DNA of 64,000 nucleotides from an uncultured Cohaesibacter sp. (GCF_963676485.1 NZ_OY781114.1:124001-188000); one strand, 5' to 3'; numbered from the stretch's first letter, positions 34,293 to 44,667 are shown. Notes: generated by a model from the sequence alone, not told the origin. A program made the numbers and translations.

Positions 34293-36284
34293 ATGCCATT
34301 GAGTTCGGAGTATGTAATTTTGTTGTCTCGGCTGACATATCATGCAGAGCGAAAATCAAGCGCTCAAACAAGGCTTGTCCGCAAAGGAGATTCGTCTCTG
34401 CTTGCGCTATGCCTTGCGAGCACGCTTTTATCCGCAGGCTGGACCAGTCCGGCTGCTGCATTTGAGTTGTTTGGCTATGATATCAGCACCAGCGGCATCA
34501 AAGCAGTCTCCGAGACCCAGCCGACTGAAGACATTCCCGATCCGGTTTCCTATACCGTGACGCTGACAAGCGACGATGAAGAGCTGACGGATGAGCTGAA
34601 AGATGTGTCCCTTCTGATCGAGAAAGAAGAAGAGCCCGCATCCGGCACAACCGGCCTGTTGATGCGTGCGCGCAGCGATCAGAAGCGCCTCATAGCCGCC
34701 CTTTATGAAAAAGGCCTTTATGGCGGAACCGTGGATATCACCGTCAACGGCGAACGCTATGATCGCGTGCCGCTGGACGAGGAATTGTCAACAGCCGGAC
34801 CGGTTACGGTCGCCATATCGGTGTCGAAGGGTCCTGTATTTACCTTCTCCAAGCCGGACGCCCGATTGAGCGATGGAGAACCGATTGATCTTGGCGAATA
34901 TGGGGTCATTACCGGCTCTCCTGCCTATTCCCAGTTGGTGCTTGATGCCGAAGAAGGCCTTGTTGCCGATTACAAGAAACGCGGCTTTGCCCTTGCGAAA
35001 ATCGAAGAGCGCTCCCTTGCGGCCGATCACAAGACCGGCAAACTCGATGTAACCTTGCGTGTTGATCACGGCCCACGTGCCCGCCTTGGGCAAGTGACGG
35101 TAACAGGCAATGAGGATGTCAAAAGCGAGCTTATCATCCAGCAGGCCAACATTCCTGTCGGAGATACCTACAGCCCAGAAGCCATTACGAAGGCCAGCCG
35201 GAACCTCAGGGCGCTTGGCGTGTTTGACAGCGTGATCGTCAAACCGGCTGATGCGTTGCTGGAAGATGGCAGCCTGCCGATTGAAATTTCCGTCAAGGAA
35301 CGCAAGTTCCGAACCATCGGCGCCGGTGTCACCATCGGCAATCTGGACGGCGTGGGACTGGAAGGCTATTGGGTGCATCGCAACCTGTTTGGCGGGGCGG
35401 AAAGCCTGCGCGTGCAGGGCTCGATTGCCAAAATTGGGCAGGACGATGTCAAGGATCTGGACTATAACGCCGATATCATCTTCAAGAAGCCCGGAGTGAT
35501 TGGCCCTGCCAGCACGTTTGATGCCAAGCTTTCGTTGAATTTCACCAATCCCGAAGCCTATCAGAAACGCGCAATCGGCGGCGAAGTGGGGCTGAGCTAC
35601 CAATGGACCGACGAACTGTCGACACGCGCAGGCCTCAAGGCCGAATATGCGCGCATTACGGACAGCTCGGGCACGGATACCAATCTGCTCTTCTCCACAC
35701 CGCTTGAACTGGCCTATGATAAGCGCGACAGCAAGCTGGACCCGACCGAGGGATTCTATGCGCTGATCGACGCGGAACCAACCATCAGCAGTGATGGCTC
35801 TATTGGCTTCTTCAAGACGAGCGCTACTCTTTCCGCCTATCAGTCACTGGACAGGGCCAAGCGCTTTGTGCTGGCAGGCAAGATTTCCGCTGGCACCATC
35901 GTGGGAGCCTCCAAGAGCGATGTGCCAACCGACCGGCGCTTCTTTACCGGTGGTGGCGGCTCCATTCGCGGCTATTCCTACCAGATGGCAGGGCCTCGCG
36001 ATGCCAGCAACGATCCGACCGGTGGGCGCTCCTATATTGCGGGGTCGCTTGAAGCCCGCATGAAGGTAACCGACAGCATTGGCCTTGCTGCCTTTGTGGA
36101 TGTCGGCAACACGTTCAACAGCTCCATGCCCAAGTTTGGGGACGAATGGTACACCGGCGTTGGTGCAGGCTTGCGCTATCTCACGCCGATCGGCCCCTTG
36201 CGTCTTGATGTGGCAGTTCCTCTCAAGAAAATTCAGGATGAGCCCAAATTTGGTGTTTATCTGGGCCTAGGACAGGCATTCTAG
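34293..36284 (+). CDS. tamA: TamA, outer-membrane translocation and assembly module (Omp85 family)
   Basis: A 663-residue Omp85 protein. After a polar start, a hydrophobic signal segment (about 36-57, SLLALCLASTLLSAGW) ends at PAAAFEL. POTRA repeats follow (about 85-330), with RARSDQKRLIAALYEKGLYG and VTVTGNEDVKSELII typical of the last POTRA. The C-terminal barrel contains the VPTDRRFFTGGGGSIRGY signature, whose RGY is the strand-6 lock of Omp85 proteins, and it ends in Phe. With TamB it forms the envelope-spanning TAM complex for outer-membrane protein or lipid transport. The ATG at 34293 lacks a good ribosome-binding site; a TTG near 34320 with GGAG upstream is an alternative. Confidence 0.92.
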   Translation: MPLSSEYVILLSRLTYHAERKSSAQTRLVRKGDSSLLALCLASTLLSAGWTSPAAAFELFGYDISTSGIKAVSETQPTEDIPDPVSYTVTLTSDDEELTDELKDVSLLIEKEEEPASGTTGLLMRARSDQKRLIAALYEKGLYGGTVDITVNGERYDRVPLDEELSTAGPVTVAISVSKGPVFTFSKPDARLSDGEPIDLGEYGVITGSPAYSQLVLDAEEGLVADYKKRGFALAKIEERSLAADHKTGKLDVTLRVDHGPRARLGQVTVTGNEDVKSELIIQQANIPVGDTYSPEAITKASRNLRALGVFDSVIVKPADALLEDGSLPIEISVKERKFRTIGAGVTIGNLDGVGLEGYWVHRNLFGGAESLRVQGSIAKIGQDDVKDLDYNADIIFKKPGVIGPASTFDAKLSLNFTNPEAYQKRAIGGEVGLSYQWTDELSTRAGLKAEYARITDSSGTDTNLLFSTPLELAYDKRDSKLDPTEGFYALIDAEPTISSDGSIGFFKTSATLSAYQSLDRAKRFVLAGKISAGTIVGASKSDVPTDRRFFTGGGGSIRGYSYQMAGPRDASNDPTGGRSYIAGSLEARMKVTDSIGLAAFVDVGNTFNSSMPKFGDEWYTGVGAGLRYLTPIGPLRLDVAVPLKKIQDEPKFGVYLGLGQAF

Positions 36285-36336
36285 TTGTGATCATCTGTTG
36301 AACTGATTCTCCAGACTCTCCAGACATGAGGCCACT

Positions 36337-39300
36337 ATGACGTCTGCTCGCACCCTGGTATTCCGGGGTCTCTATATCCTGCTCTTTCTGATCCTGGCTC
36401 TGCTGCTGGTTGGCTATATCATGCTTGCCACAAGCTTTGGGCTATCGATGACAACGTCTCTGGTCAATTCCCTTGCCAGCAGTGATGAACAGAAAGTGGA
36501 GATTTCCGGCGTCGATAGTCTGCTGGGGACCATAGAGATCGAGCAAGTCGCCTTGTCGGACAAAAACGGACCATGGCTCAAGGCCAAGGGACTGTCTGGC
36601 CGCTATTCGCTCACAGATCTGTTTGCTCTCACCCTGTCTGTCGATGCGCTCTCGCTGGATGAGCTGGCGGTCGAGCGTCCCCCCGTTGCAAGCAGCCAAC
36701 CGGCCCCGACAAGCAGCAGCGATGGCCCGCGGCTCCCCACCGTGCCTGCCATTGCTGCACGGATCGACAGTCTTTCCATCGGGAAGATCTCCCTTGGCAA
36801 GGCATTGCTGGGCAGAGAAGCCGAACTGACCCTTGCTGGCAACATGGCACTTATCGGGGAGCCCTTCCAGAGCAGCGGTGCGCTTGATCTGCATTATCTG
36901 GATGCCCCGGAGGATGGGCTCAGTTCGCGCTGGGCCATCAATCCTGCCAAGAATCAACGCCAATTGGACCTGACATTTACTGAGCCGCGCGGTGGTCTGG
37001 CCGCACGCCTGATGGATATCGCCAACCTGCCTGCCGTTGATGTAACCCTCAAGGGGAACGGACCGGCCGATGACTGGCGCTCGGACCTTGCCGTCAAACT
37101 TGATGGCAAGACCACCGTCAGCGGGCAAGTGATCGTGGGCATTGATGAAGGCGGATCGCGCGTCAATGCGAAGCTTCTGGGCAAGCTCTCACCATTCCTG
37201 CCCCAGTCGGTTCTCCCCCTTGTGGCAGGCACCAGCACTATCGATCTTGCCCTTGCGCAATCGCAAGAGGATGTGATCGAGCTGAAACAATTCTCCTTCA
37301 CCTCTGGGTTGGCGAAGCTGCATGCCAATGGCTTTCTGGACAATCGGGACAGCAGCCTCGATATGAATTTGGCATTTGATCTGGGCTCGGAAGGCACCCA
37401 GATCGAGATGCAACAGCAAGACGCGCCCTCCCTGATGATCGGCCATGTGGGGCTGAAAGGCCATATGAGCGGCACGCTGCAAAAGGCAGCGCTTACGCTG
37501 GATGGGTCCATCGCCAGCCTTGCGCAGGATGCCATTGCTCTGAAGGGCGCGTCCCTGTCGGTCACCGCACCAGAGCTTGATATTGAAAATCGCCAAGGCG
37601 CGATCAACGCCACAATGGCGCTAGACCATCTGGCGACAGGGTCCGAGCCGCTGGACGCGATCCTTTCTGGCACCAAGACCCTGCAGATAGAGAGCGTGCT
37701 GGATGGTGAGACCGTAAGGTTCAACAAGGCCGAACTGGCCGCAGGGCTCGCCTCTCTTAAGGCGGAAGGCAGCTACGCCCCGGATGCTCTGGCGCTTGAA
37801 GGCTCCCTTGCCCTTTCTGATGTCAAACCGCTCAATAAGGGCCTTTCTGGCGCTTTGGGTGGCGACTTCTCGGTTGAGGGAACCACCAGCAATCCGCGCC
37901 TTACTCTCGCCCTGCGCGGGCAATCTCTGGCGGTCTATGACAAGGCAATCGAAAATCTCAAGCTGGACCTCACCTCCAATGCCAGGCCCGATGCCACATT
38001 GACGCTTTCGGCTCAGTATGACGGAGCGCCCATTGAAAGCGCTCTTGAGCTCGTGACCAATGATGATGGCAGCCGGTCCATCAACCAGCTTTCGGTCAAT
38101 GCACCGGGCGCTGAGGTGACAGGCTCTCTTGCGCTTTCTCCAGCCGGGCTCGCAACGGGCGATCTTGATGCCACCATCAAGGATTTCGCCGCATTTGGGC
38201 CGCTGTTGCTGCAGCCGGACTTGAAGGGATCGCTCAAAGCCGACATTGCCCTTATGGATCGCGCTGGCAAGCAGTCCGTTACCATGGATGCCTCTGCGCC
38301 GAAATTGGCGATGAAGGATATAGCGCTCTCCGATCTGACACTGCGCTCCAGTATCAATGATGCGACCGGCATCATGAGCATGAATTCTGATCTGTCCATT
38401 GATCGTCTTACCGCCTCGGGTGAGACAATCCGGTCGCTCAAGGCCAAGATGCGCGGTGGCAATGGCACCCTTCCCTTCTCCATGACGGCTCAAGTTTCCC
38501 GGGCTCCTTTTGCGCTAGAGGGCAAGCTTCTGCAGCAGCAAGGGCAAACATCCCTCGCACTTGATCGCTTTTCGGGCCGTTGGAAACGCGTCGCTCTGGC
38601 GCTGGTCGAACCGGTACGCGTCGACTTGAACAATGGCGCTTCTCTTGCGAATGCGCTCAAGCTCTCGGTTGATAGTGGCCTCGTAACGGTTTCCGGCTCG
38701 GCTGGCGACACACTTGCCCTTGATGTCACACTCGATGCGTTGCCGCTGGCCATTGCAGAAAAGATCGCACCAACAGGCGAGACACCTACGGGGAAACTGG
38801 ACCTTGCCGCCAAGATTTCTGGGTCCTCTGCTGCGCCACAAGCCAGCTGGAAGGGCACGGTAAGCGGGCTTTCCGTCCGCTCGACCCGTCAGGCTGGCGT
38901 GCCACAGCTGGCGATCAACAGCTCGGGTCGCTTCGCCAACAACACAGTTTCCATGCAAAACCATCTCACAGGGGGCGGAGCAGACCTCAATGTCAATGGC
39001 AACCTTGCGCTTACCCGCCAGAGCATGGACATATCCGCCGACGGTTCGGTGCCCTTTTCCCTTGCCGCGCGCAGCTTGGCTGATGCTGGCTTGCAGCTTG
39101 AAGGGGGCGCCTCTGTCACGGCCAAGGTCACTGGCAATTTCAGCGCACCCAACATCAATGGCACCATCGTGACAAAGGGCGCGCGCTTCTCAGAATTCTC
39201 CTCAGGTATCGTGCTGCGCGATCTGGGCGGCACGGTTCGCCTTTCCGGTCAGCAGGCTTCCATCGAGTCTGTCACCGGTCGATTGGGCCAAAAGGGTACG

Positions 39301-40329
39301 CTGAGCGTCGAGGGTACAATCGGGCTTGATGCCAATGCCGGACTACCGGCCGATATCACCGTTACCATCCGCGATGGCAGCTACAAATATGAAGACATCC
39401 TGACGAGCCTGTTTAACGCCAACATGAATTTGAAAGGCGAGCTGACTGGATCGTCGGTCATATCCGGCAAGGTCAATCTGAAGACGACAGAGATTCTCAT
39501 TCCCGAGACCCTGCCCTCTACCCTTTCTCCAGTGGATGTATCGCACAAGAATGCGAAAGGGCGCGTCGCTGAACAGGCGGAGAAATTCGCTCCCAAAGAA
39601 TCCAACAGCACAGGCGCCGGTCCGGCCATGCGGCTTGATCTCGACATTGAAGCGCCACGCAGCATCTATGTGCGTGGTCGAGGGATGGATGCTGAACTGG
39701 GAGGCTCCATCCGCATTACGGGTACTACGGCTGATCCGCGTCCGTTGGGCACGATCGCCATGCAGCGTGGGCGGCTTGAAATTCTGACCAAACGACTGGA
39801 CTTTGATAGTGGCACCGTAACCTTTGCCGGTACGCTGGACCCGGCTCTGGATTTCTCGGCTAACTCCACCAACGGCGGCACCACCTATACCATATCGGTT
39901 GATGGCTATGCGTCTGCCCCGGAGATCCGTCTTTCTTCGTCTCCTACTCTGCCGGAAGATGAGATTCTGGCGCACCTGTTCTTCGACAAGGAACTGTCCG
40001 AACTTTCTGCCATTCAGCTGGCGCAATTGGCCAATGCGGTGGCAACCCTTAGCGGGGTCAATTCAGGCCCCGGGGTTCTGGATCGCCTGCGCAACATGGC
40101 CGGCATCGACAATATCGATATCAAGTCTGATGCGAAAACCAACGAAACGACAGTCGGGGTCGGGCGCTATATCAATGATCGCACCTATATCAATGTCGAG
40201 AAGAGCACCGGCAGCGACTCCGGCAAGGTAAGCATCGATCTTGATATCACCGACCAGATCAAGGCCCATGGGGAAGCCAGCTCCGATGGAGAAACAAAGG
40301 CCGGCATATTCTTCGAGCGGGATTACTAG
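36337..40329 (+). CDS. tamB: TamB, inner-membrane-anchored AsmA-like partner of TamA
   Basis: A 1330-residue protein beginning with one membrane anchor (about 8-32, LYILLFLILALLLVGYIMLA). A very long periplasmic part of repeating beta strands with Leu-Asp and Gly-Ser patterns follows, and the conserved C-terminal TamB (DUF490) domain comes last (about 950-1330). Recognisable C-terminal pieces are RPLGTIAMQRGRLEILTKRL, DFSANSTNGGTTYTISVDGY and LPEDEILAHLFFDK, and the end GETKAGIFFERDY. The hydrophobic groove is thought to move lipids or help assembly between membranes. It follows tamA by 52 bases, the usual order. The length is normal for alphaproteobacteria. Confidence 0.94.
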   Translation: MTSARTLVFRGLYILLFLILALLLVGYIMLATSFGLSMTTSLVNSLASSDEQKVEISGVDSLLGTIEIEQVALSDKNGPWLKAKGLSGRYSLTDLFALTLSVDALSLDELAVERPPVASSQPAPTSSSDGPRLPTVPAIAARIDSLSIGKISLGKALLGREAELTLAGNMALIGEPFQSSGALDLHYLDAPEDGLSSRWAINPAKNQRQLDLTFTEPRGGLAARLMDIANLPAVDVTLKGNGPADDWRSDLAVKLDGKTTVSGQVIVGIDEGGSRVNAKLLGKLSPFLPQSVLPLVAGTSTIDLALAQSQEDVIELKQFSFTSGLAKLHANGFLDNRDSSLDMNLAFDLGSEGTQIEMQQQDAPSLMIGHVGLKGHMSGTLQKAALTLDGSIASLAQDAIALKGASLSVTAPELDIENRQGAINATMALDHLATGSEPLDAILSGTKTLQIESVLDGETVRFNKAELAAGLASLKAEGSYAPDALALEGSLALSDVKPLNKGLSGALGGDFSVEGTTSNPRLTLALRGQSLAVYDKAIENLKLDLTSNARPDATLTLSAQYDGAPIESALELVTNDDGSRSINQLSVNAPGAEVTGSLALSPAGLATGDLDATIKDFAAFGPLLLQPDLKGSLKADIALMDRAGKQSVTMDASAPKLAMKDIALSDLTLRSSINDATGIMSMNSDLSIDRLTASGETIRSLKAKMRGGNGTLPFSMTAQVSRAPFALEGKLLQQQGQTSLALDRFSGRWKRVALALVEPVRVDLNNGASLANALKLSVDSGLVTVSGSAGDTLALDVTLDALPLAIAEKIAPTGETPTGKLDLAAKISGSSAAPQASWKGTVSGLSVRSTRQAGVPQLAINSSGRFANNTVSMQNHLTGGGADLNVNGNLALTRQSMDISADGSVPFSLAARSLADAGLQLEGGASVTAKVTGNFSAPNINGTIVTKGARFSEFSSGIVLRDLGGTVRLSGQQASIESVTGRLGQKGTLSVEGTIGLDANAGLPADITVTIRDGSYKYEDILTSLFNANMNLKGELTGSSVISGKVNLKTTEILIPETLPSTLSPVDVSHKNAKGRVAEQAEKFAPKESNSTGAGPAMRLDLDIEAPRSIYVRGRGMDAELGGSIRITGTTADPRPLGTIAMQRGRLEILTKRLDFDSGTVTFAGTLDPALDFSANSTNGGTTYTISVDGYASAPEIRLSSSPTLPEDEILAHLFFDKELSELSAIQLAQLANAVATLSGVNSGPGVLDRLRNMAGIDNIDIKSDAKTNETTVGVGRYINDRTYINVEKSTGSDSGKVSIDLDITDQIKAHGEASSDGETKAGIFFERDY

Positions 40330-40364
40330 GCACAAAGCAAGTACCTTATGGGCAGATGTCTTTT

Positions 40365-40405
40365 AGGCACCAGTTCTCAGGATTGCATTCTGAGGACTGG
40401 TGCCT
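40365..40405. repeat. Long hairpin between converging tamB and the Amt-GGDEF-EAL gene
   Basis: A 16-bp stem (40365-40380 with 40390-40405, one T-G wobble) encloses a 9-base loop. It starts 36 bases after tamB and ends 9 bases before the stop of the convergent gene. No T-tract follows on either strand, so it may end or protect both transcripts with other factors rather than act as a simple intrinsic terminator. Confidence 0.6.
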
Positions 40406-40413
40406 GTTGATGC

Positions 40414-43400
40414 CTATGCTGGCTGGTGCCTTGCCTGTTTGGACGGAGCATCCGAACCATTATCTGGTTCGTCGCCATTGCTTGTGTCCGCCTTGACAGC
40501 GCGCAGGCTGGAAACCTGCATATCCGTCTTGTCCTCAGCCTGTGCACTCAGGATGGAGCAACGGATATCGAGCGGCACTTCATGCATGATTTCCGCAACC
40601 TTCATGGGGCGGCTGATCAGATAGCCCTGCATCTGATCACATTCATTCTCCCGCAGGAAGGCGGCTTCCTCGACCGTTTCCACCCCTTCAGCCACGATAT
40701 CCATGCTGAGCCCTTTGCCCAGACCAATGATCACCTTCAGAATGGCAACCGCGCTTTTCTCCTGCCCGAGAGCGACAACGAAGTTACGGTCAATCTTGAT
40801 GGTATCGAACGGATATTTGGACAGATAGGAAAGGGATGAATAGCCGGTGCCGAAATCATCCAGAGCCAGCGATAGTCCCGCCCGCTTGAGTTGCTTCATC
40901 ACCGCCAATCCGCGTTCATCATCCTCAATCAGCATGCCTTCAGTCAGCTCCAGCTCGATCTGTGAGGGATTGGTGCCCGTTTCTTCCAGCGTCTGTTTGA
41001 TCGTCTTGACGAAGTCACGCTGCTGGAAACCGAGAGGACTGACATTGATGCTAAGATGTTTCCCCTTCAGGCCATTGGCGGCATCCCGGCAGGCGCGTTT
41101 AAAGACCCAATTGTCGATATCCACGATCAGGCCGCTCGCTTCGGCCACAGGAATAAACTCCGCCGGACTAACAAGCCCTTTCTGGGGGTGGTTCCAGCGC
41201 AAGAGGGCCTCGTAGGAGCAAATTTCCAAGGATTTGGCATTGATGCGCGGCTGATAATAGAGCTCCAACTCATCATTCTCTAGCGCCTTTTCAAGGCTGG
41301 CCTGCAATGCACGGCGCTTTTCCATCAACTGGTTCAGACCCGTACGATAGATATTGGAAATATTCCGCCCTGTTTTCTTTGAATGATAGAGCGCTATGTC
41401 GGCTCGCGAGAAAATGGTCTCCGCATCCTTGGCATGCTCGGGGCTGAGCGCGATGCCCACGCTGGCCCCCACCACCACGGACTTCTTGTCATCGATCTTG
41501 ATGGGGCGGGAAAGCTCGTTGACAATCCGCAGTCCTGTATCGGCAGCTTGATTGGTGAAAAGGTTATTGCGCTGAATGACTGCGAATTCATCCCCGCCCA
41601 GGCGCGCGACGCTGTCGTTGACACCGACAAGGGCCTTCAAGCGTGCTGCTGTTTCCTTGATGACAATGTCTCCGGCAAGATGGCCATACACATCATTGAC
41701 ATTCTTGAAGCGATCCAGATCAATCAGAATGAGAGCAATCGCTCGTTGCGGCGTCGCCGTCTTGACAGCATTTTCCAGCTGTGCGTTGAAAAGCGAACGG
41801 TTGGCAACGCCGGTCAGGGCATCATGCTGGGCCATGATGCGGATATGCTCCTCGGCTGCCTTGCGCTCTCTTAGATCAACAAAGCAGGAAATGCGTACTT
41901 CCCGCCCCTTGTAGTTGATCATGCGTCCGCGAATGGCAACGGGAATGCGTTCACCGGTCTTGGCCAACAGAACCGTCTCGTAGGGTTCGCAGCAATTCTC
42001 GGCGATGGACCGTTCGATCCGGCCGCGATGGCGTTCATCGGCAAATTGCATGATCGGTTTCCCGATCACTTCATCCAGACTGTAATCCAGCAACTCTGCG
42101 ATTTGCAGATTGCCGTCGATCACCATACCGTTCTCGTGGATGGCGATCCCTTCAAAGGTGGCATTGGAAAGCGCTTTGATGCGCTCGGCCTCTTCGGATT
42201 CTGTCTTGAGGATTTCCATCTCGTTCAGCTTTTTATGCTCGGCTTCGAGATTGCCCATGAGCTTGTTGAACAGGCCGGTCAGATTTTCCGCTTCGTCTCC
42301 TGCGACAGTGGGCAATCTCTGCGAAAAGCTGTGTTGACCGGACAGCAATTTCTCCATGGCCTCTTCCACATGCCCCACACCGATGCGTGTGGCATGTTCG
42401 GCGATATTTAGCCCCATCAATTCTTCCTTGCGGCTTGCCCGCAAGCGCAGGAAGCGCTTCAAAAACCAGAAGCATATGAGGCCAAGACCGAAACTGACCA
42501 CAAAATTGAGCGCTGCCCCGAGCGTCTGGATCATGAATTGATATTGGCGACCATTTTCGAAATGCTCCGCTGGCGCCAGCAAAGACAATCCGATGGTTCC
42601 GACGATACCGGCAAAGCCATGGGCACCGATGGCTCCCACCGCATCATCAATTTTCCATCTATGTTCCAGCACGCGGTTTGCGATCACAGCCACGAGGCCA
42701 CCGGTTGCTCCAATAACAATCGCGCCAAGAGGTGTCAGCACAGCGCAGCCGGCAGTCACGGCTACCAGCCCTCCGATGAGCCCGGCGAGCGACTTCTCTG
42801 GCAGATAGTAGCCGTCTTGATGGTAGCCGAACAGGAAACCGGTCACCGTACCGAACCCGCCAGCCAACACCGTGTTCAGTATGATGAAGGCGACACTCTC
42901 ATCCGCCTTCAGCGTTGACCCGCCATTGAAGCCCAGCCAGCCAATAAACAGCAAGAGCCCGCCGGTGGTGGCAAGAACTGGGCTATGTCCGGCCAGTCGT
43001 ACCGGATTGCCTGCGCGATCAAATCGGCCCCGCCGCGCTCCAAGCAGGATACAGCCTGCCAGCGCCACCCAGCCACCTGTGCCATGCACCACGGAAGATC
43101 CGGCAAAATCGATAAAGCCCAGATTGGCAAGAAATGCCCCACGATTTGGCATCAAGGCGTTGCCCCATGCCCAATGGGCAAAAACAGGAAAAATAACGGC
43201 AGAGAGAAAGACTGATGCGACGACATAGGATGAGAGGCGAATGCGCTCGGCAATGGCACCCGATACAATCGTTGCTGCGGTTCCGCAGAACATCACCTGA
43301 AAAACAAAGAATCCCGCCTCTCTGGCGGTCAAATTCTGAAGGCCCAGATAGCGCCAATCCAGCCCCAAGACGCCGTAGGATTTACCAAAGGCAAACATAA

Positions 43401-43662
43401 AGCCAACAAGAGTGAAGGCAGCCACCGCAAAGACGAAATCCAGCAGGTTCTTCTGAGCCACATTGATGGAGTTTTTAGAGCGGACCATCCCCGCTTCCAG
43501 CAGAAGAAAACCCGCCTGCATCAGCATGACAAGCGCCGAAGCAGCCATGAGCCAGGTGAGGTCAACATCCGCTCTCAGACTGGACAAGTCAGATGCATAG
43601 GCTTTGCCGGGCAAACCAATCAAAAAAAACACCAGGAGATACAATACTGATGATATATGCAT
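40414..43662 (-). CDS. Ammonium channel fused to PAS, GGDEF and EAL domains (Amt c-di-GMP signalling protein)
   Basis: A 1082-residue fusion. After a signal-like helix, residues about 25-400 form an Amt channel with E. coli AmtB-type key residues: Asp in FIDFAGSSVVH, twin His in SVVHG and HGFAG, Phe gate in QVMFCGTAAT, Trp in AHWAWG and the FNGGS loop Ser. Then come a coil, PAS (about 490-600), GGDEF (RLGGDEFAV intact, no RxxD inhibitory site) and EAL (YEALLRW, ELTEGMLI, DDFGTGYSSL, EGVET intact). It could convert external ammonium or its flow into c-di-GMP synthesis or breakdown. ATG 43662 is chosen because the longer frame begins with TTG. Domain orders are certain, signal direction is not. 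Confidence 0.92.
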   Translation of the reverse strand: MHISSVLYLLVFFLIGLPGKAYASDLSSLRADVDLTWLMAASALVMLMQAGFLLLEAGMVRSKNSINVAQKNLLDFVFAVAAFTLVGFMFAFGKSYGVLGLDWRYLGLQNLTAREAGFFVFQVMFCGTAATIVSGAIAERIRLSSYVVASVFLSAVIFPVFAHWAWGNALMPNRGAFLANLGFIDFAGSSVVHGTGGWVALAGCILLGARRGRFDRAGNPVRLAGHSPVLATTGGLLLFIGWLGFNGGSTLKADESVAFIILNTVLAGGFGTVTGFLFGYHQDGYYLPEKSLAGLIGGLVAVTAGCAVLTPLGAIVIGATGGLVAVIANRVLEHRWKIDDAVGAIGAHGFAGIVGTIGLSLLAPAEHFENGRQYQFMIQTLGAALNFVVSFGLGLICFWFLKRFLRLRASRKEELMGLNIAEHATRIGVGHVEEAMEKLLSGQHSFSQRLPTVAGDEAENLTGLFNKLMGNLEAEHKKLNEMEILKTESEEAERIKALSNATFEGIAIHENGMVIDGNLQIAELLDYSLDEVIGKPIMQFADERHRGRIERSIAENCCEPYETVLLAKTGERIPVAIRGRMINYKGREVRISCFVDLRERKAAEEHIRIMAQHDALTGVANRSLFNAQLENAVKTATPQRAIALILIDLDRFKNVNDVYGHLAGDIVIKETAARLKALVGVNDSVARLGGDEFAVIQRNNLFTNQAADTGLRIVNELSRPIKIDDKKSVVVGASVGIALSPEHAKDAETIFSRADIALYHSKKTGRNISNIYRTGLNQLMEKRRALQASLEKALENDELELYYQPRINAKSLEICSYEALLRWNHPQKGLVSPAEFIPVAEASGLIVDIDNWVFKRACRDAANGLKGKHLSINVSPLGFQQRDFVKTIKQTLEETGTNPSQIELELTEGMLIEDDERGLAVMKQLKRAGLSLALDDFGTGYSSLSYLSKYPFDTIKIDRNFVVALGQEKSAVAILKVIIGLGKGLSMDIVAEGVETVEEAAFLRENECDQMQGYLISRPMKVAEIMHEVPLDIRCSILSAQAEDKTDMQVSSLRAVKADTSNGDEPDNGSDAPSKQARHQPA

Positions 43663-43995
43663 GTTACCAAAACATAATTGGAGCAAAAATACAGAGGCTT
43701 AGCCTAAGTGATCGGTGTTAAATTTCGCTTTATTTTGGAATTATTGGTCGAGCTTAAGGAAAAGCCGCGGTTTCCTTAAGATTTCCCTTGCGCGAAATAT
43801 CCGGGCTCCGGTTTTGATTAGCTCCTATCCTGCGGACAGGCCAACCTGCTGCTGTCAATATTTCAGGCTTCCAAAACGGTCCTTAAGACTAGCTATATTG
43901 ACCCTGAGCGGCGAGAAACCTACTCTCAAATATCACTGGACAGACACGAGGGGATTCACACTGTCCTGTGTGGGGAGGTTAAACTAGTTGATTTC
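43663..43995. other. Divergent intergenic region between the Amt signalling gene and a two-component operon
   Basis: About 330 bases with no supported gene. It should contain promoters for both directions. I see no strong palindrome or riboswitch-like element; the response regulator might bind here. Confidence 0.4.
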
Positions 43996-44667
43996 ATGCG
44001 AGTTTTATTTGTTGAAGACAATATGGCGCTGGCCGAGACCGTCGTCGAACGCTTCCGCAAGGAAGGGCATGTCATTGATCATGAAAGTGACGGGGAGGAA
44101 GCGGACTTTATCCTCCGCCAGAAGCAGTTTGATCTCATTTTGCTCGATATAAATCTACCCGGGCTGAATGGCTTCGAGCTGCTCAGATCCATTCGGGCAC
44201 GCAATCTCGACACACCGGTATTGGTTCTTTCTGCCCGCTCGGAGATCGATGATCGTGTCGTCGGGCTGGATGCGGGCGCCGATGACTATATGACCAAACC
44301 GTTTGACTTTCGCGAACTGATCGCGCGCTGCCGAGCGCTGGCGCGGCGCAAATCCGGGCTGGCGCGCAATCTGTTCACGGCAGGCAATTTCACCTTCGAC
44401 TGGGGCACCAAGCTGGCCAATGTCGCAGGCAAGGATATCGAGCTTCGCAACAAGGAAGTGCAACTGCTCGAGCTGTTTCTTACCAGTCTTGATCGGGTTT
44501 TGACCAAGGAAGAGATCGCCGACAAGATTTACAATTTCGATGAAACGCCCAGCTTCAACGCGATCGAACAGACAATCACCCGCTTGCGCAAGAAACTGGA
44601 TGGCTCCCCTTTTCTCATCAAGACCATCCGGGGGCTTGGCTATATCGGGCATATGGATGAGACTTAG
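43996..44667 (+). CDS. OmpR-family response regulator (TctD/QseB-like)
   Basis: A 223-residue regulator: receiver domain 1-115 with phospho-acceptor Asp51 in LILLDINLPGLNGF, acidic pocket VEDN, Thr/Ser switch VLVLSAR and Lys in YMTKPFDF. A winged-helix domain 125-220 ends with RLRKKLDGSPFLIKTIRGLG, the OmpR recognition helix region. Activation by the kinase encoded next is expected. Similar regulators (TctD) control tricarboxylate transport genes, and tctCBA is present in this window, so citrate control is a reasonable guess. First gene of a three-gene operon. Confidence 0.92.
   Translation: MRVLFVEDNMALAETVVERFRKEGHVIDHESDGEEADFILRQKQFDLILLDINLPGLNGFELLRSIRARNLDTPVLVLSARSEIDDRVVGLDAGADDYMTKPFDFRELIARCRALARRKSGLARNLFTAGNFTFDWGTKLANVAGKDIELRNKEVQLLELFLTSLDRVLTKEEIADKIYNFDETPSFNAIEQTITRLRKKLDGSPFLIKTIRGLGYIGHMDET

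Noticed and set aside
43715-43987. 90-codon plus-strand frame upstream of the response regulator
   Set aside because: Sits in the divergent promoter region, lacks a ribosome-binding site and a family match.
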